Below, piece after piece: positions 14,046 through 16,279 of a stretch of DNA of 16,279 nucleotides. Each line of letters starts with the position of its first letter. Position 1 is the stretch's first letter. The notes below the pieces were generated by a model that saw nothing but the letters and a program-made list of their open reading frames with translations, ran no database searches and was not told the DNA's origin. Source of the stretch: Myxococcales bacterium (lineage in GTDB: Bacteria; Myxococcota_A; Polyangia; Polyangiales; JADJMO01); contig JAJXTK010000049.1 of assembly GCA_021783935.1 (NCBI GenBank), forward strand, positions 1 to 16,279, read 5' to 3'. The translations under genes and the position numbers were made by a program.

Positions 14046-14807
14046 GTGCCTTCCCGTCTCTTCCAAGCTCCGCCGCGCGATCGCTCGGCGCTCCGGTCGG
14101 CGCTCCCACTCGCCGTCGCCTTGGTCGCTCCCGGCGCGATCCTCCTCGGCGCCGCGCACGCCGGCGATCTGAAGGCCAAGGTCGTCGGCTTCGAGGCGCT
14201 GCGCCCGCAGGCCCTCGCGAGCGCGGTCGCGTCCAACCCGCACGCCTTCACCTGGCGGCTCTTCGATCGGCTGGTGCCCGAGAAATACACGGCGCTGTCG
14301 GCCGACCCCGAGAAGGACGTCACGGTCGCCATCTACGGCGAGGGGCCCCATCGCTTCGGTCTCGAGGCGCGCGTGCGGCTCGCCGGAGGGCGGGCCACGC
14401 CGGCGACGGTGGTGGTGCCTACCGGCGTGCCGATCACCTTCGTCAACGACGACCCGTTCCTCCACACGCTGATCTCGGGCGATCTCCGGCGCGATCTGAG
14501 ACCCGGCGAGACGCACAAGATCACGCCCAAGGGCAAGGGGCTCTTGGTGTTCACCGACGCGCAGGCGCCCGGCGTCAGGGCCTTCGTCGTGATCGACGAC
14601 GGCGTGCTCATGAACGTCGCACCTGGACGCGACGGCACCGTGAAGGTCGGAGACATGCCCGCCGGCAGCTACGTGCTCAAGGCCTACTTCGAGGGAAACG
14701 CCAAGGCGGTCTCGCCCACCCTCGAGCTCAAGCAGCCCGCCGGCCTCGAGGTCAAGGAGCCGCTCGTAGTGGGCACGGTCCCCTCGGCGTCGGCCGGCCA
14801 GAAGTGA
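14046..14807 (+). CDS. Exported cupredoxin-like protein lacking most copper ligands
   Basis: This 253-residue protein has a signal peptide ending near GAAHA (residue 39). Its central part (about 95-185) resembles plastocyanin/cupredoxin domains of the methylamine-utilisation-like type: ATVVVPTGVPITFVNDDPFLHTLIS contains the family's F-N-D...H pattern with H140. The second half (about 186-230: GRDGTVKVGDMPAGSYVLKAYF) matches the beta-sandwich that follows in such proteins. The usual C-x-H-x-x-M copper loop is missing; the equivalent stretch reads APGVRAFVVI. It is therefore unlikely to be a normal blue-copper protein and more likely has a binding or structural role in the periplasm. The start is a GTG at 14046, chosen because the promoter-like -10 lies 6 nt before it and the signal peptide follows. 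The sensor-like gene starts 43 bp downstream, so the two are probably one operon. Confidence 0.75.
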   Translation: MPSRLFQAPPRDRSALRSALPLAVALVAPGAILLGAAHAGDLKAKVVGFEALRPQALASAVASNPHAFTWRLFDRLVPEKYTALSADPEKDVTVAIYGEGPHRFGLEARVRLAGGRATPATVVVPTGVPITFVNDDPFLHTLISGDLRRDLRPGETHKITPKGKGLLVFTDAQAPGVRAFVVIDDGVLMNVAPGRDGTVKVGDMPAGSYVLKAYFEGNAKAVSPTLELKQPAGLEVKEPLVVGTVPSASAGQK

Positions 14808-14850
14808 CCCCGATGTCGACGATTCTCCCCGCTCGGATGGACTCCCGCCG

Positions 14851-16279
14851 ATGATGCTCATCTCGCGCTTCTGGTACGCGATCCTCGCCGTCGCCCTCGC
14901 CGCCGCGCTGGCGCTGCTCTACGTCGGGATCAACCAGCACAACCGCATCCGCGTGAGCGACACGCGGACCATCGTCGAGCACGATCGCGACATCGTCGAC
15001 TGGTACCTCCAGGTCGACGCGCGCCGCCGCCTCGACGCGCTCGAGCTGTTGAGCGTCGACTCGAAGATCCAGGCGAACCTCACCAAGGCCACCGCCACCG
15101 ACGGCAAGCTGCCGGCGGATCTGCGCGACGCGACGAAGAAGCAGCTCGAGGCGCTGGCGCCCAAGTACGCCGCCGCGATCCACGACGAGGGCAAGGGGGG
15201 CACCAACCCCAACATGCTGTTCGCCGTCGACGCGCGTGGCCGCGTGGTCGGCTACGTGAACTTCGATCGCGCGGGGAGCGTCAAGGACGAATCGAGCTTC
15301 GAGCTCGGCGGCTACCCGGTCGTCGCCGACGCCCTGCACGGCTGGATTCGCGACGACAACTGGGTCATCGACCGCGAGGCGATCTACCGCGTGGTGGTGC
15401 AGCCGGTCGTCGGCACCGAGGGCGCGGCGCCGATCGCGGCGGTCGTGGCGCTGCGTCGCATCGACGAGTCGTACGCGCAGCGCGTCGTCGCGTACACGTA
15501 CGCGCCGGTCGTCTTCTTCGTGAACGCGCCCGACGGCGACGGGATCACCAGGGTCATCGCGCGCGGCAAGCCCGAGAAGGTCGACCTCAACCTCGACGAG
15601 CTGAAGCTCGATGCGAAGCTCCTCGCCGCCGACGAGCAGTTCCAGAAGCAGGGCGTGACCTCGCTCAAGCAGGTCGGCAACCTCGCCTACGAGGTCTCGC
15701 GCATGGTCGGCGCGGCGTGGGACATGGGGGCGGGCTACGCCGTCGCGCGCAAGTCGATCCCCATCAACGATCCGAACGCGCTGCTGCAGCAGGCCGACGA
15801 GGGGGACAAGAAGGCGGTGCCGATGCCGCTGGTGGCGGGGCTGCTCGCGGCGGCGCTCCTCATCGGGCTCTTCGCGACCTTCCTCGAGCACACCATGCCG
15901 CTCGGCAAGCTCCGCAAGGAGGCCGCGAAGCTCGCCACGGGGGAGCAGGACGCCTTCCCGCTCGCGAAGCTGTCGGGCGCGTATCGCTCGATCGCCAAGG
16001 ACGTGAACGACGGCTTCGAGCGCGTGATCGCCAAGGGGGGCGGCGCCTCGCGCAAGGCGGCCGATCTCGAGCAGATCCTCGGGCCGGTGCCCGCCGCGCC
16101 GCAGATGTCGGCGTTCAGCTTCAACTTCAACCAAGGGGGCGCCGCCGAGAAGGGCGCGCCCGATCTCTTCCCCGAGCTGCCGCCGGCCGGAGCCGCGCCG
16201 CCCGCCGCCCCCTCGACGCTCGGCTCGCCCGCGCCTGCGAAGCCGCCCGGGCCGCCGCCCAACAAGCCCGCAGGCCCCC
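14851..16279 (+). CDS. Two-transmembrane sensor-like protein resembling the MXAN_5187 family (partial, runs off the window)
   Basis: At least 476 residues are present, with no stop before the window edge. The N-terminal helix (about 8-25) is followed by a large extracytoplasmic domain (about 26-322), which looks like a Cache-type sensor: VDWYLQVDARRRLDALE, LFAVDARGRVVGYVNF and IYRVVVQPVVG. A second helix (about 325-346) leads to a short HAMP-like segment (MPLGKLRKEAAKLATGEQD) and then a Pro/Ala-rich linker. This layout matches Myxococcota proteins annotated as MXAN_5187 family, whose C-terminal output domain would lie beyond the window. It probably senses something in the periplasm. The gene lies 43 bp after the cupredoxin-like gene on the same strand, so that protein may deliver or bind the signal. 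ATG at 14851 or 14854 are both possible starts; GGATGG lies about 10 nt upstream. Confidence 0.75.
   Translation, partial: MMLISRFWYAILAVALAAALALLYVGINQHNRIRVSDTRTIVEHDRDIVDWYLQVDARRRLDALELLSVDSKIQANLTKATATDGKLPADLRDATKKQLEALAPKYAAAIHDEGKGGTNPNMLFAVDARGRVVGYVNFDRAGSVKDESSFELGGYPVVADALHGWIRDDNWVIDREAIYRVVVQPVVGTEGAAPIAAVVALRRIDESYAQRVVAYTYAPVVFFVNAPDGDGITRVIARGKPEKVDLNLDELKLDAKLLAADEQFQKQGVTSLKQVGNLAYEVSRMVGAAWDMGAGYAVARKSIPINDPNALLQQADEGDKKAVPMPLVAGLLAAALLIGLFATFLEHTMPLGKLRKEAAKLATGEQDAFPLAKLSGAYRSIAKDVNDGFERVIAKGGGASRKAADLEQILGPVPAAPQMSAFSFNFNQGGAAEKGAPDLFPELPPAGAAPPAAPSTLGSPAPAKPPGPPPNKPAGP

Noticed and set aside
14813..14854. 13-codon open frame overlapping the sensor gene start, possible leader peptide
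   Set aside because: It has no ribosome site or recognisable control features, and such short frames are common by chance.
13524..14861. 445-residue minus-strand open frame over the repeat and cupredoxin-like gene
   Set aside because: No recognisable domain, crosses the palindromic repeat, and opposes a gene with a promoter and signal peptide.
14752..16134. 460-residue minus-strand open frame opposite the sensor-like gene
   Set aside because: Arg/Glu/Val/His-rich shadow; the plus-strand frame gives two helices and a sensor-like domain and continues off the window.

Overview
The window is about 70% GC, and its real genes end most codons in G or C. It carries several hallmarks of Myxococcota: short Cys-rich repeat proteins, lipoproteins with Asp/Ala-rich linkers, a two-transmembrane sensor resembling the MXAN_5187 family, and a TonB-type receptor paired with a small lipoprotein. 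I infer a myxobacterium, possibly Polyangia (Sandaracinus-like). No rRNA, tRNA, CRISPR array, intact transposase or phage gene is visible. High GC produces many long antisense open frames, which I discarded.

Left part (1-4549). The tail of a probable lipid kinase gene is followed on the minus strand by a broken fragment of a YeeE/YedE-type (DUF6691) membrane protein gene. An intact YceI-family gene comes next on the plus strand. Converging on it from the right is a compact minus-strand cell-division operon: ftsE (ABC ATPase), ftsX (permease) and an EnvC-like murein hydrolase activator whose LytM domain has lost its zinc ligands. Together these should couple ATP hydrolysis at the septum to activation of peptidoglycan amidases. 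Upstream of ftsE lies a decayed piece of a Cys-rich protein gene.

Middle part (4550-10561, plus strand). A 612-residue lipoprotein carries a Cys-rich segment, an NBR1-type four-tryptophan (FW) domain and a right-handed beta-helix. A 787-residue membrane protein follows, with a spermidine-synthase-like domain between two blocks of membrane helices. After a gene-poor stretch with a dispersed repeat comes a PLP-dependent trans-sulfuration enzyme.

Right part (10562-16279). A minus-strand lipoprotein gene and a TonB-dependent-receptor-like gene overlap by 4 bp and are probably translated together. A divergent intergenic region with a perfect 24-bp palindrome separates them from a small hypothetical gene. 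An inverted second copy of the dispersed repeat follows. Last come an exported cupredoxin-like protein lacking most copper ligands and a membrane sensor-like protein that runs off the window.

The most general observation is regulatory. Three plus-strand genes (starts at 4550, 13336, 14046) have a TANNNT hexamer exactly 6 nt before the start codon and no Shine-Dalgarno sequence. A fourth gene (6484) has a TANNNT hexamer at 9 nt. This pattern suggests leaderless mRNAs. Other genes here (YceI, ftsX, the trans-sulfuration enzyme, the small lipoprotein) have ordinary Shine-Dalgarno sequences.
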